Shown: positions 12,890 through 25,609, numbered from the stretch's first letter. The stretch: DNA of 64,000 nucleotides from Gordionus sp. m RMFG-2023 (GCF_954871325.1 NC_088775.1:52925561-52989560), one strand, 5' to 3'. Numbers and translations are program-made. The notes: generated by a model not told the origin, from the letters alone.

Positions 12890-12985
12890 ATCAATACCTA
12901 CCCCCAAAAAAATAATGCCTACCCCCAAAAAATTAATATCAACCCCTTAAAATCGATACCTACCCCCAAAAATGCTAATATATTT
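12890..12985. repeat. Subterminal CTACCCCCAAAAA repeats of hAT #1
   Basis: About four copies of a ~23-base motif (AATACCTACCCCCAAAAA and variants) lie within 150 bases of the right terminus. The left terminus has a related CTACCCATACCCACC stretch. Subterminal iterated motifs are usual transposase binding sites in hAT elements. A run of C follows at about 13007. Confidence 0.6.
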
Positions 12986-13042
12986 TGGAGGCATTTGTCT
13001 CCTACTCCCCCCCCCCCCGGCCATGTAGACGCTGCTGATCAC

Positions 13043-13560
13043 GAACTTCTTTGAATACAAGCATATATTGTTGCATAAGAATCTATAATACTTTCATTAA
13101 TACCGATTACACATACAACAGTAACATTTATGTATTAAGTTAGTTTCATTAAAAATTATTAATATTGTAATGTAGTTGAAAAAATGTTAAGTTATTTCTT
13201 TCATATTAATTATATAAGGATGATATAAAAAATTCTATATATTAATATTGTAATGTAGTTGCATAAATGTTAGGTTATTTCTTCCAATAATATTGATCAT
13301 ATAATGACATTTTTATTGCATCTCATCTTCAGGTTTGCAGTTAAACTAGTTGTTCTATTGTATTGACAATCATACAGCTGTAAAACCGAACTCTAGAATA
13401 GAATATAACCTATTTGAAATAGAATACTTTGCAATTCATGAAGTCCTTTTATATATTTTCAAAAATATTTGCTATGGGGCGGGGGATTTCTTTCTCTCTT
13501 ACCCCCTCCCCCTCGCTGGCTATGCGCCTGGATGACCTTAGTTAGAATCAAAAGACTAGT
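13043..13560. other. AT-rich spacer with a short tandem duplication
   Basis: A direct repeat of about 88 bases (ATTAATATTGTAATGTAGTTG.. units near 13155 and 13243) is followed by a GC-rich spot (13470-13535). No coding region is recognised. Confidence 0.5.
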
Positions 13561-13765
13561 CAGTAGTGTTGTTAAACGGCTCGTTTTGAGCCGATTTTTA
13601 AAAACGGCTAACTCATTATTTCATCCAGTAAAATATTACGCAAGTCTGAAATTTTGCTCATCTAAGGAACAAAGGTCTAGACATATTTTATAGAATCTCG
13701 AGACTTAGCCAATATTTTTCTGGCTAACATATTGAGTTAGCCGTTTTAAAAAATCGGCTCAAAAG
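13561..13765. mobile_element. hAT terminus, CAGTAGTGTTGTTAAA type, with subterminal inverted repeats
   Basis: It starts CAGTAGTGTTGTTAAACGG. The following GGCTCGTTTTGAGCC can form a stem-loop. ACGGCTAACTCA at about 13605 returns inverted as TGAGTTAGCCGT near 13730. It precedes transposase remnants on the minus strand and is probably the 3' end of that hAT. The other terminus was not found. Confidence 0.65.
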
Positions 13766-13766
13766 A

Positions 13767-14980
13767 TTAGTTACGAGTAGATGAATGTTTCGTAGCCAAT
13801 GTAAGATAATCGAATTTTGAAGCAACTTCTGTCGTTTCACATTCGGTTAATTCGTCCGTGTAAGGCCATAGAGAGGTAGCGTGTTGACATAAAAATTGCA
13901 TCGGAGTAATATTTTTTTCCTTTAAATATTCATTTACTATGTTTATAGATTGAAATGAGGATCCAAAAGTGCTAACACCTAAGTAAAAAAAATAAAACAA
14001 AGAGAAATAATATAAAAAAAATAATTTATGTATTTTAAAATACTACCTGAAGATCGGTTATTGTAAATCTATGATCAAATTTAGTAAGCATATTTTGTTT
14101 AAGGGATGCATGGGAGGATTATCATATTCTTTTACAATTAAATGATATTTAATTTCACTACGAAATAATAAGAATAAATTTTTAGTAACTCCTTTTTGGA
14201 CGTATAAAAATTCAACAGTTTTTTTGAAGGTTATAAGAAAATTTAAAAGTTCATGCACCAAGTCCCAATCGGAGTTAAATAATTTGAGATCCGGTTTCTC
14301 CATTCTATTTAATAAATATTTATAGGATTTTTGTTATTGCAAGTCACACTTTCTAGCATTATTAAAATACTATGCCAACATGTAGGCACATTTAATTTTA
14401 AGGTGTTTTCTCATATGGTTTTTGATATTCACTATCATCATCAAACCCCAAACGATCTTCATAAAAAAATTTATTATTATCCAAATCTAAAATATCCGAT
14501 GTAAATGATATCGATTCAAAACATTTTCTATTTTCGATATCGTTTATATTTTCAAAATCCATTGTGTTGAATCTTAAGACAAATATAATTTCTCCCACTT
14601 TTTTAATAGTTTTCTATTTTATTTACTTTTTTTTAATTCCATCGACTGTCACTAATGTAATCCATGCCCCAAACATAAATGATGGTCATATTCTCCTAGA
14701 CGAACACCTTTCTTTACATTGGGTCCTGCATCCGTAACCATTTGAATTTTCTTAGACCCTAAATCAAATTCATTTTCAACTTTTTCTATCTTGGAAAGAA
14801 TAGTTTCAGCGGTATGTTTTTGAGTGACATGTGTGTCGCCAATGTATAAAATACAATATCTATTTCGTGAAATGTAAAGGTAATATAATTTCGCCGTCTA
14901 TATTTGTCGGTCCACATATCAAAAGTTATAACACAAAATTTAGGACCTATATTAATTTGTTGACATATGTATGCTTTCAT
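13767..14980 (-). pseudogene. hAT transposase relic (Ac/BED-like)
   Basis: The minus strand, in order, has 14980-14786 with CVITFDMWTDKYRRRNYITF (the first catalytic Asp region of Ac-like hATs), 14303-14058 resembling the alpha-helical insertion region (DWDLVHELLNFLITFKKTVE), and 14000-13767 resembling the stretch before the dimerisation domain. Frames change and segments are missing, and no start region was found. It lies just inside the terminus at 13561, which fits one decayed element. Confidence 0.65.
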
Positions 14981-15069
14981 TATAATCTACTCCGGCTGAA
15001 TGTTGTTCTATCTGGTAAATCTTTTGTATTTGAAATAATGCCATATTTCTACATAATAAAAAGTTAATA

Positions 15070-15435
15070 ATAAAAATATTATGCCATTAAATGTGGGATA
15101 ACAGTTTTATTTAAATATTATAAAATAATTAAATATTTTAACAGTTAACATAAAAATTAAGATTAAAATAATAAATTATATAATAATATCAATACCTTTT
15201 CTGTTTTACTATCCTAATCTTATCTTATCTAGCACGTTGCTCACAGACCTGCTCAAAATGAGCCAACGTGTATTATATGGATTGTTACAAAAATTTATAG
15301 CAAATAATATTTATTAATTTTAAAAATAAAATCACATTTTAATAATTCAAAAAATATTTAATATTATTTTTCTTCTAGTTACAATTCATAAATAATATAT
15401 AAAATAAATATTATTTTTAATAATAAAAAATATGT
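15070..15435. other. AT-rich spacer, nothing recognised
   Basis: No ORF or repeat of note was seen between the hAT relic and the GC-rich MITE fragment. Confidence 0.5.
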
Positions 15436-15560
15436 ATCACGCCGCCACGCCACCGAATATTTAAATCGGCGGCGGCGTAAGCGCCGATACTTTTTTGGGG
15501 GCGGCGTCGGCGTAGTCAAAAATTACCGGTGGCGCATTTGACCGGCGGCGCACATGTCTA
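15436..15560. mobile_element. GC-rich MITE fragment, ...GCACATGTCTA end
   Basis: A GC-rich island in AT-rich DNA, with repeated GGCGGCG and GGTGGCGC motifs, ends GGCGGCGCACATGTCTA. That end matches in reverse complement the start TAGACCTGTGCGCCG of the MITE at 63602, so both belong to one family. The left end was not located. Confidence 0.55.
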
Positions 15561-16490
15561 TCTATAATACATTATTTAGCTTATTTTTCTGACGCTGATT
15601 TTGAGATTTGTTATTAATCAGACTGGAAAAATATTTTTTTATTTTATTTTAGCGTTTACTTTTAATTTTTTTTGCTTTCCCTATTTAACAATTTTATTAA
15701 TTACTCCTACAACCTCATTACTGTCGAAAGGGTCATGTGCAAAAAAAACTAATTAGAACAAGACTTCGGAGTACTAAAGATCCGTTTCTTAATATAACTA
15801 TTTTATCAATGGAATAAAATTTATTTAGACAATTAAATATCGAAATTATAACTTATTTCGCTTTCCTTTTGGACGGGTTTTTTATGGGCATATTCTGCTT
15901 CTTTAGCTAAGGGAGTGTAGGAGCCACGGTGTGTACCCATGTTTCCACTATTCGCAATATGTGTATTAAATTAGATATTAAATGTGCATAGACTGTTTAC
16001 TTGGGTTGATTGTGAGAGCATTACTAAGCCACCAAAAATCGGTCAAAAAGGGAGAAAATCGAGTATTAAAAAATAAAGCAAAAATAGAGAAAATTTATTT
16101 AAATTTAAAAGGTATAGAAAAGAATATTGAAAAACTTAATTAAAATTTAAAGGTATAGAAAAAGTATTCAAACATTGGTTTTTCTGTTAATTTGCTTTTC
16201 GTCATTTTAAGTGCTTTTCTGAAATTTTTGCGCATTTAGAAACCTTGTGTACTATTCTGAAATTTTGCACTATTTTGTGTTGTTTATTTTTGCTTACTTT
16301 TTACGTAATTTATAAATTTTGCATGCTTATTAAGTCATTTTGGTAGTTTAAGAATGCCGAATGTGACTAGTCTTTATCTTATGATAAAAAATACACAAAT
16401 TACGTCAATTTGTATAAATAAATATTTGTGTTTTTATATTTATTATACATATCGATCCGTGAAATTCAAACATATATTTAATACTAAAAA
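15561..16490. other. AT-rich spacer, nothing recognised
   Basis: One short direct repeat (TTAAATTTAAAAGGTATAGAAAA units near 16090-16160). No coding signal. Confidence 0.5.
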
Positions 16491-16499
16491 ATTTATCAA

Positions 16500-18098
16500 C
16501 TCTTTTTCAATGATAACAGTATATGATACAATCTATTATCCCCGTTAAAGTTTGACTCACTGTAATATTGTGTGAAAATGTCCATCCAATCAAACTCTTC
16601 CATAATGATCTGTTTAGTTGGTGCATCTTCATTATTAAAATTTTTAATATTATCATCGGCGAAAGGCTCCTTTATTACAGTTGATTTGTCATTAAGGTTA
16701 CCGCGATTATCAATTACCATTTCTTTTTTGTTAGAATTCACTGCTAATATCCCTTTAGCGAGTTGTTCAGGTGTAATTTTACATTCTTCTTGTATAATAG
16801 CAGAACAAGGAGATCTTTCTTCTCCTTCGAAATAATTTTTTTTAAATAAAATAAAAATTTGATTCTTAAGCAGATTTATATTATTGAAACTGCTTACTTA
16901 TCGAGTGTAAAAAATTTTTATTCACTTATTATTAGAAAGTTCCATTCTAGTTATTAAAATTTTTTTTTAGAGAATTGTAATAATCACTAATAGAATTGGG
17001 GTAATTTTAAACCTTCTTCCAAATTTAGGTTTTCTTCATCTATTCCAGATAATTTATTTGATGAATGCTCCAGTTCAACATTTCGTTCATAACATGTTTT
17101 CGCGTAATTTCCACTTTCGGTCTTTAACTTTATAACCATCGATACCGTTTTTGGAAAACATCTATTCTTGAAAGCTACGATCAAAATAAGCAGAAGCTTA
17201 TCCAGCTTTTGGTTTAATCCCTCGATGCCTATTTCATAATATTTTTAAAAGGATTTGCTTATAATGTTAAGTAAACAATCTAAAGCGAAGTTTTTTATAG
17301 TAAAAGATTTAATTTCTAAGTTTCAGGTTAAATGCTGTTTTAAATTAAATATTTGTAGGTTTTATAAATTTCCCGAGAAAAAATTAAAGATTATTTTTTA
17401 CTTGATAGACATACAAAAAATATAGGTTCTAACCCGCCTGAAACCCGGTGGTAAATTTATTAGGTCTAGGGGTCCATTACATGTTGCGGACCGGCCAACT
17501 TTATATAAATGAAGAAAATATATCTTAAAATATTTAATTTATTGTCTATTTTTATGTTATGCGTTAAATTTAAATATTCAGCAATAACTTATAATTTAAT
17601 GATGTTTTTATGCATTTAGTATAAAATATAAGAAAAAGAAAATTCCTACCTGATTTTTTAAAATTTATTTAATTCATTCCATAATTCAGATATTCAATAA
17701 AGGTAAAAAGAAAGAAAATATAACATAAATTTTGGGTCAGGCGGCTTAAAAATTGATAAAATTTCGGGTTAAGCCTGGTTTGGGCCGAAAAATTGAACAT
17801 ATTCATAAATCACCTTTTCCGTTAAAGTCGAGGGTTTTGGAGTTCAAATGGATCAATCGCAAACAATCGAAAATACTGATCCTAGATTCGACCTAATCAA
17901 AAATAATAAATTTTAAAAAATGAAGAGTGGTAAAATAACGTATTATCATTACTGCTTCAGATAGATTTTGGGGGTCCTTATGAATGTTAGCTGGCAAATT
18001 GGAGTCCTCTAAAAGGTGTTGCCTTATTTTGTGATCGGGAATTATTTGAGGGGCTTGCACTAAAACCTTGATAATAGCGCTATGCATGTGGGATACGC
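16500..18098 (-). CDS. Unassigned exon-like ORFs, possible host gene fragment
   Basis: Three minus-strand open stretches look more protein-like than the background. 18098-17953 follows TTATTTATTCAG, reads MHSAIIKVLVQAPQIIPDHK.. and ends at a possible GTAATG donor. 17214-16987 follows a weak AG and ends KLPQFY. 16830-16500 includes ITPEQLAKGILAVNSNKK and DWMDIFTQYY. I recognise no family. The splice phases I can assign do not join these three into one frame, so they may belong to different genes or a decayed one. The stretch between them (17440-17780) holds a GC-rich, partly inverted repeat (CCCGCCTGAAACCC / GGGTCAGGCGG). Confidence 0.25.
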
Positions 18099-18109
18099 CT
18101 GAATAAATA

Positions 18110-19495
18110 AGCGAATAGTCAAATTAGAAGTATTAAGGCTCTAATAACAAAACACAAAATAATTTAGTATTGACCAATAAAAAAAACCAATCTAAATCGA
18201 ATATAAAACTAATACTCAATTATGGGCCCAAAACAATATAAGAATACTCTTTTGCTAATTTTGATTTTATTTGACGATCTCATTTTGATTTGCAAATATT
18301 AAAAAAAATGAAAGTTTGCTGAATTATTAAAAAGTTAATCGATTGATACTAAAACCCTGTATTGGACATATTTTTTTCAGTTACGCTAATCCGATAATTT
18401 TTTTCAAAGATCTAATTCTGATTTTTTTAAAAAATAGGTCAGAATCAAACCCGATTTTTTTATTGGACTGTTGAAAAGGTAGGATATTTCAACGAATGCG
18501 GAAAAATTATAAGCGCTGAAGGAAGTTATTCCTGAAAAAAATATTTATAAAAACATTAGGAAAAGACAATATTTTATATTTTGTCGAAGTTGGAGGTCTG
18601 GTGTGAAATAAATTTTAAAATCAATATCAGGATATGACAAAATCCGAGTAAATGTCTGTTCAGGTCCAGGGTTCTAATTGATATCATGAATCGGGGCTCG
18701 GAAAAGTTAAAGTAACGTTTTTTTTGGTTCATATATTTTTGTTTATTCAAAAACAATTGTTTTTATCACTCATTTTGTAATATGTTTATTTTATTAAGGG
18801 CCCTGATACAAGGTGCTGCATATTGATATCTTCGTTTTGAGAAGGAAAAGAGCGGAACGGAGTGTTAAGAGGGGTCCATGCGATGAATCCGAAGTCTAAT
18901 TAGCAATTAGGAAGAGAGATAGCTCAAGAGCGGTATGGGATAATGAGATGAGGCCAAGGCTGTTATATATTATTAGTTCTATTAAAAACGAATAGTGCAT
19001 TATTCGTTTTATACGGAATAGTTTTATTATTATTCGTAATAATATTTTACTATATGTCTGTATTCGATTTGAATTATTTGATAATTCGTTATTTTAAATA
19101 TTATAAATATAATTCATACGAAAATATATTGAGATTTTTTTAAAATTTTTTTATTGCACTTCCATTAATGAAATTTTATTCTAAATTTTAAATATATATT
19201 TCAATATTTTTTAAATTAGTATAATATAAATTTAATTGAAAATTTATATAAAGCAAGCTCAAATTATTAAATTCTTCATTTAAAAAGTAAAATGGCTTTG
19301 CTTCAACTTCCGCGCATCTTTATTCACGTTTTTGTTATTAATTTTTGCGTCTTTTATCGATTGAAATCCAAGTTCCTTTTTAGGGTCAAGGCTATAATAG
19401 GGAGCAAAATAGCCTAAGTCTATACTAATCACATGATGTCAAGGGGTTTCGGTCATTGAAAGTATAAAGCTGAATGATTGCACTCTATTATATTT
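18110..19495. other. AT-rich spacer, nothing recognised
   Basis: Short ATTCGT/ACGAAT palindromic clusters at about 18985-19095. No convincing gene or element boundary. Confidence 0.5.
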
Positions 19496-19499
19496 AGAG

Positions 19500-20847
19500 C
19501 AAAGTTGTTAAACTCTACTTTTAAAAGTAGCGCGCTACCGCTATTTGTCAAAAAAAGGTAGCGCGCTATTAGCTATTATTTTTTTAAAGTAAGGCTACTT
19601 TTTGTAAAAAAAATTTAGAAATAAATTTGTTTTATTTTTTGCTTATAATGTAATTGTATGATAGATAAAAATCAACATTTATAACTATTTAATTACAGTT
19701 AGTTTTGATTATAAAATAATTTATGTAAAAAGACTATAATTTATGTAATAAAAATAACTATTTATGGTAATATTCATTTCTTCTTTATTTTAATGCATTT
19801 TAATAATAAAATCATTTCTATACTATATCATTCCCAAGTTTAGAGCGACGATCAGAAAGTTTAAGTTCCGACAAACTAAATATTCTCTCAACATCAGTGA
19901 AAGTCATTTTTGTGGTTGTAACTAGGGCATCTTTGTTTGTTATGAGACTATTCAGCTTTACCATGAGCCTATCACGTGATCTCTGATCATCGGAATTGAT
20001 ATATGACCAGTTTAGCTTAAAATTGGGATAAATCATAAATTTTATTTGCAAGTATATCGTATGTCTGACATCCTATTATTTTTTTAAAGGGTTAATGCTA
20101 TATATCTTCTTTTTAAAATCTTAGGGTCTAGCCAATGACCTGTTTGCCAAATATTCACTAAAAATATTAATATCAGATCAATATATAAATATAAATAAGT
20201 TTTTCCCTTCTGTTATGTGTCCAAATATCTGCCGTGGTATATATATAGGATGTCTTTGACAACTCTACTATTAGAGAATCTTTAATCACTTCAAAGTTAT
20301 CTGCTATCTTAATTATTAGTGTCTGTTGACATAAAATAGGGGATAGAGTTTTAATCATCATGATAAATGAGGGATTATCAACCTTGGACATTGGCTGAGC
20401 TGTATCAATTATAATGACAATGACTTTATCAGCCAGTATCTGAGAAATATTGGCATGCATTATTAATCAATTTGGCTTGAATTGAATTGGTCTTTTTGGA
20501 TGTAGTCTCCCGTATACCAAAATTATTACGATGTTTTTCTATCACTTTAAAACTGTTGGCATGAACTTATAAAATATATGCTATTAGAATTTTAAAAAAT
20601 CACCTTTAGGTGTTATTTGAAGTTATAGCTTCTAGATTTATTTGAAGATATTTTTTACATTTTAAACTAATAAATTTGTAGCCACTTTTCGTTTTTACAT
20701 TAATTTGAAAATATTTTTCAAATTTTGGAAATGGAAAAGTATTATTGTTATCAAGAACATTTTCTTCCAAAGTACCTTCCATTTCATTAATATCATTGTC
20801 TGACTCATTGACATCGATTTGGATATCCACTTTAAATAATTTACACC
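19500..20847 (-). pseudogene. BED/Ac-type hAT relic with its 3' terminus
   Basis: The terminus CAAAGTTGTTAAAC at 19500 is followed by the palindromes CTACTTTTAAAAGTAG and TAGCGCGCTA. Inside, on the minus strand, 20460-20173 reads DTAQPMSKVDNPSFIMMI and YIYTTADIWT, the segment leading to the first catalytic Asp of BED-type hATs. 20051-19818 reads VERIFSLSELKLSDRRSKLG, the end of the dimerisation domain. 20847-20606 is an acidic N-terminal piece cut by insertion of hAT #2; its remainder lies beyond 23455. Middle segments are missing, so it is dead. The 63.2 kb MITE has the same ends. Confidence 0.7.
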
Positions 20848-23446
20848 CAGTGGCCCCTACACTTTTTGAGCGAATGAAGCAGAATACTCCCATGAAAAGT
20901 ATCCCCCCCCCTTCGAAAAAATGATAATTATGACACTCATAAATTTCAAAAATAATTTTTATTGCATCAATTTTTAATATATAATATAAATAAAATGCAA
21001 AAAATATAACTTTATAAATATTATTTTAAATTAATAATTTAGATAAATTAGGGGAAGAGAAAGCGAAAGAATTTATAATTTCATCAGTATTTAATTGTTT
21101 AAATAAAAATTTTTCCATTGATAATATGGTTAAATTATTGAGAAAAGAATCTTTCATGGTAATGCGCAGTCTTGTTTTAATTAATTTAATTTTGCTCATG
21201 ACTCTTTCGGCAGTACATGAGGTTGTGGGAATGGTTAATAAATATTTATATAAAATTCTTAAATTAGGGAAAGCAGAAAAATTTTAAAGTAAACGATAAG
21301 GTAAAATAAATGAATAGTTTTTCCAATCTGAATCGTAAGTCCCTGAATTATCATCATCATCAGAAGAAGCTAAATAATGTATTGGTAAAAATATTTTAAT
21401 TAAATAAATTTACAATTCTCAGAATCTGACAAATCTTTAGATTCTTGAACCTCTAGGTCATGAGTAATAATTACATCCCCATTTTGGCCATCTTATTTCT
21501 AAACTTCAACATTTCTTCGAAAATTTTACTTGAATTTAAATTGTAAATTCACAGATATCCTCGATATCTTCTTTAATAATTGATTTTTCTGCCATTCCCT
21601 TTGGCGTAAAAAATGATGTTTGATGTAAAGATTTCATGGTATCATCATTAAATCTTTCGTTAAACTGCATAATAATTAAATCGAGTGCAGCATAAAACAC
21701 ACCTAATCAAAAATGTAGATTTCTCTCCTTCATAAAATCTTGCGCCTTTGAAAAAACATCTAAAAATTCAGTGTTATTATCTATTAGATTAAAAAATAAT
21801 TAAGACAATAATTTTTATTATACTTCTCAAATTAATCAAGCAATCTTTTGCCAATTGAATTTGATTTATTGCATACCATATATCCTTCGAAATGGTTTGC
21901 AATTTTGTACAAGTCAAACTTGTTATCAACAATATTTTATCCAAAATACAAAGTGATAAGATAAAATCAAATTTTCCTATTCTAAAGACTATAGCACTAG
22001 CCATAGTGGAAGTGGCAGGATCTTCAAAATCCTTCTGCCCTCAAGGCATCATAAAGTAGAAAAAAATTTACAATAGCTTTATATGAGGATAACCAGCTTC
22101 TAAATAAAAAAACATTTTAAATCTAAATAAATAAGGTACTATTACCGAGTGGTATTATTGATGCGTAGAAATCGTTCGATTTTTTCAGATCATTACACTG
22201 AAATTTTTTGAGTACCTCATATCTTTTTACACCATTAAAATAGACATAAATCTCATTTAGTATTCCTAGAACATTTAGAAGTTCTTTAATTGATTGGCAT
22301 AATTGAACAACGATTAAATTTAATCGATGACAATAACACCAAATAAAATCTGCCTTTGGCGCCTCTGCTCTAATCAAGGCTTTCACACCATTGATTCTTC
22401 CACTCATGTTTGAGGCGCCATCATAACTTTGCCCAAATAGTTGTTCAAGAGGTAAATTCATCGAGCCAAGTTTGGATATTATATTATGCTTTTTATCGAG
22501 ACCTGTGGTATTTCCCTTACAATATATGTCAATCAGTTTTTCAACAGGCTTCGGCGTCTCACTATTTTCAATATATCTTACTATCAAAGCTATTGCTTCT
22601 GAATTCGAAACATCGTATGTGCATGATTGAAAAGCACCTGTTAAATGTAATCTCATTTTGAATTTTTTTTATAACTATATTTTTCATGGTTTCAATGAGA
22701 ATGTTTATGTTATTATATGATAATAGGTTTGAATATAATTTCGTTTTTAATCCTTTTTTCTTTCTTCATTTTGCTATATATACATTTTTAGTATAGGTTC
22801 AGAATCTGCAATACACTTAATAAGGACCATCATATTGATTTCTTGTTGCCTGTTACCCCAGAAGGCTTGGTTACGAGATATTAAATAATCTAAACATCTT
22901 ATTATAATTCTTATAATAGAACGGTTATTATCTACACATTCTTTCTGAGGTGTTATAAATTTTAATATCGAATTTTTATTATGAGAAAGCCTTCCATAAT
23001 AGGCCATCATATGTGCCTGTGAAGATTCATGCAGAATAATATCACGATTAATATTTTGCCATTTATCTAGACCTTCACATGCCCATTTTGAATTTGCGTG
23101 TGGACCACCAAATAAGAGACATATTAAGCAAAAAACTTTATACATTTTAATACTATAAGTAATCAAATTTCTAGGAATTTTGCTATTGTCAATATTGGTT
23201 AATATTTTTAGGCATATTTTAAAATTGGAAAAATAATTTATGACAAGAAATTTCGGATAACAAATTTACTAAACATCGACCAAAATTTCCCTCAATATAT
23301 TAAATTAAATATTAAGTAGGGGGTCTTATTGTTACATTTATAAACCAGAAATCACATGATCATGATGGATGTAAAAAAAAAGTACCCCCACTCAAATTTA
23401 CTGAAGCAGTTGCTTAGGACCCCCCCCCCCGTTGTAGGGGCCCCTG
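20848..23446. mobile_element. hAT transposon #2 (ZMYM/TTF type), 2599 bases, perfect 8-base TSD
   Basis: The ends CAGTGGCCCCTACA and (inverted) CAGGGGCCCCTACAAC are flanked on both sides by TTTACACC (20840-20847 and 23447-23454). It sits inside the coding part of an older BED-type hAT, so it is the younger of the two. Runs of C lie just inside both ends. The encoded transposase is the same type as in hAT #1 but the element is less than half as long, mostly because the exon-repeat and spacer region is absent. Confidence 0.93.
21030..23166 (-). pseudogene. hAT #2 transposase
   Basis: Cut-and-paste transposase on the minus strand. 23166-22774 has the TTF-type region (VFCLICLLFGGP..) and the helix that follows. 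22656-22123 is an uninterrupted 177-residue catalytic stretch with FGQSYDGASNMSG and FIWCYCHRLNLIVV. 22004-21789 is a middle piece. About 21260-21030 carries the dimerisation domain LLTIPTTSCTAERVMSK and runs to a natural-looking stop (SSPNLSKLLI). The gap between pieces at 21.3-22.1 kb and the missing N-terminal finger mean it is probably inactive, though better preserved than hAT #1. The start codon was not determined. Confidence 0.8.
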
Positions 23447-23454
23447 TTTACACC

Positions 23455-23584
23455 AGATGATTTAGGTTTATAATACAAATTGAAAATATAAATTTCAATT
23501 TCAAAATTAAATAATAAGTCGTAAAAATTATAATTAATTAAGATATTATATTTAAATTTTCATGTTTATAGTTCAAAGGTAAGT
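23455..23584. other. Short remnant of the BED-type hAT right of hAT #2
   Basis: The target duplication joins this segment to 20847, so it is the continuation of the older hAT. No terminus of the AACAACTCTG type was seen before the LINE begins. Confidence 0.45.
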
Positions 23585-24216
23585 AGGCTCGAGGTTTGAC
23601 GGAATGCCAGCAGATTTCAAGGCCCTGGCAATAGTATCATTGCATTTTGAATGTCTAATGAATCTGCCTCTACAATGCTTGCAGTGCAAATAGTGACGGC
23701 CTTTGAAGTTAACCGATGTTTGACAGATACAGTGATAGGATTTCACCATATCACAATTGAGTCAAAGACCGATGGCGTGATGTAGCTCATCGTTGCTTAG
23801 AAGCTGGTAAAAATTTCGCGATGGAAAAGCCTAGAAATTCGTACTCGATACCTGCGGAAATGGAGAAGAGTAGAGAATAGTCCTCGGGTTGGCTTCTCGA
23901 TTTAAGGTATGCAATGGAGTAGTTACTAGAGGCTTATCCAAGTTCTTCTGTAGTGCCGATGAGGGATGATCGACTAATGAGAGAACTTCTATAGAACAAT
24001 TGCCTGCAGAACAAGAAGTCAGGATGTTTTATGAGTGTGTGTATGATGGGTCGCATGACAGGCGAGAGGATATGAGCACATTACGGAAAGTAGGGAGGGC
24101 GACCTTATGCCAATGCCAACTAATTTGGTTGATAAGGTAGCCTGTAACCAAGTAGATCTCCAAATTTAAGATTGAGTGTATCTTCCGTGAGGCGTTTAAT
24201 CTCGAGCTCATGCGCA
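23585..24216 (-). pseudogene. LINE C-terminal domain relic
   Basis: The minus strand shows HYLHCKHCRGRFIRHSKCND and ARALKSAGIPSNLEP, matching the C-terminal region of the same invertebrate LINE type seen at 2.7-7.3 kb (family pattern GLHGLSC..GR..RH...ND...ALxSAGIPSxLEP). It is broken in several places. The 5.15 kb element at 24217-29368 separates it from the RT part at 29377-29747, since the flanking ATGCGCA repeats once on each side. Confidence 0.7.
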
Positions 24217-25242
24217 AGTGTTGTTAATTGGTTGGTTGTGTAAAACCCAGACCCGGGGTTTGGGTCTAAAAATCGACCAAACCAGCTCTGAGCACGAACC
24301 CCAAGCATAGACCCGGGGTTCAGGCCTATCGTTTAGACCCGGGGTTCAGATAAATGAAAAGTAAAAAAAAAAATCTCATTTTCATTTACTAATCTAAAAT
24401 TAAATCTTATTATACATTTTATTCTAATTAATTATTAAAGCTTTGTTTATTATTTTATTATACATTAATCTCATTCTCATCTCATTCTTACCATTTAATT
24501 TAAATATTTGTTTAAATTGGATTGGGGTGCTTTTGATTGGAATCTGTTAAATTCACATTCAGCATGCGTTTTTTTATATTTGTGAATTATTAATTATTAT
24601 TTTTCAGTGTTGTCTTGTTGGTATAACGATTTAATAAACATATTAAATTAAAAATAAAACCCATTGTTGAGATAGAAATATTTTGTTTGTAAAAATAAAT
24701 AAAATAACATAACACATTATTTATTTAATTTTAAAACTTGAAGTTGAAGTTGAAAGAAAATGTTAAAAATAAAAACTTCAGATAAATTAATTTTAATTAA
24801 ATTTAAAACTATATTTTATATATTTTGACTTCAGAATAGGCAGGAGAAAAAGATGCTTTTTAGAAATTGAACAAACCCGGCTAGAAAGTTCGCACCTCAT
24901 TCTGAACTAAAAATGATCATAGCGATACTAATTTATTAAGCCAGGGCATGCTGAAACACGTTTTAAGAAAGTTTCCATGGCCCCTCGACCTGTCTGTTGT
25001 TTTGAATCCTTTTTTAATACCGGAAATTATTTTAAAACTTAAAAAAAAAGAAAGGAATTATATTTTGATTTAAAAAATTTTTAAAAAAGAAAATAATTTA
25101 TGAATGAAATTAAGAAAAATTTACATTATTACTGGATATATAAAATGCAAATGTGTTATTCATCTGAACCCCGGGTCTAAACATAGTAATTACTTACTAA
25201 TTGCTGGTTAGCGAGAGGAAAATATATTACAATAATGTATTA

Positions 25243-25609
25243 TAGTGATCTGCATCGAGCCTAATTTTTCAAGCCCTGCCTGGCCCAAAAATTTTTTAAA
25301 AATATTTTCCGGCTTGAACCTGTATTTTTTACCGATCCGGCACGAATTTATTTAAATATAGAAATTAATTTTTATAATTACTCAAAATAAAGGATATATG
25401 TTATACGGCGTCTAGTTTCTAAAAATAAAATTAAATATTATTATTTTACATAAAAAATTCAACATAAAATTGATAAATTTTGATATATTTAAAAAAATTT
25501 CTAAGCCCCGACCCTAACTGGCCCGAATTTTTTAAAAAAAATATTAGGCTTGATCCAGCCCGAACCCGATTTATTTTAAAAAAATGGACCGAACTTTTGC
25601 AGATCTCTA
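25243..25609. mobile_element. hAT-type MITE, 367 bases, perfect 8-base TSD
   Basis: The ends TAGTGATCTGCA and TGCAGATCTCTA are inverted repeats, with ATGTATTA on both sides (25235-25242 and 25610-25617). Internal CCTGGCCC/GGCCCG motifs are arranged as subterminal inverted repeats. It is non-coding and lies inside the 5.15 kb element. Confidence 0.9.

Larger units (their letters stand above)
7419..13034. mobile_element. hAT transposon #1 (ZMYM/TTF type), 5616 bases, perfect 8-base TSD
   Basis: The left end CAGCGTCTACATGGC and right end GCCATGTAGACGCTG are inverted repeats. CTGATCAC flanks them exactly (7411-7418 and 13035-13042), the 8-base duplication of hAT elements. Inside, on the minus strand, lie a zinc-finger first exon, a triplicated exon, the transposase body and the dimerisation domain. 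Subterminal CTACCCCCAAAAA repeats sit near the right end. The sharp TSD and ends show a single clean insertion, although the gene has since decayed. Confidence 0.93.

Noticed and set aside
13003-13020. Poly-C run as a regulatory signal
   Set aside because: It is part of the hAT #1 subterminal region; long C or G runs here (also 23421 and 52516) may partly be sequencing artefacts.
13350-13693. Overlapping ORFs suggesting a gene
   Set aside because: They run across a GC-rich patch into a hAT terminus, with no recognisable protein similarity.
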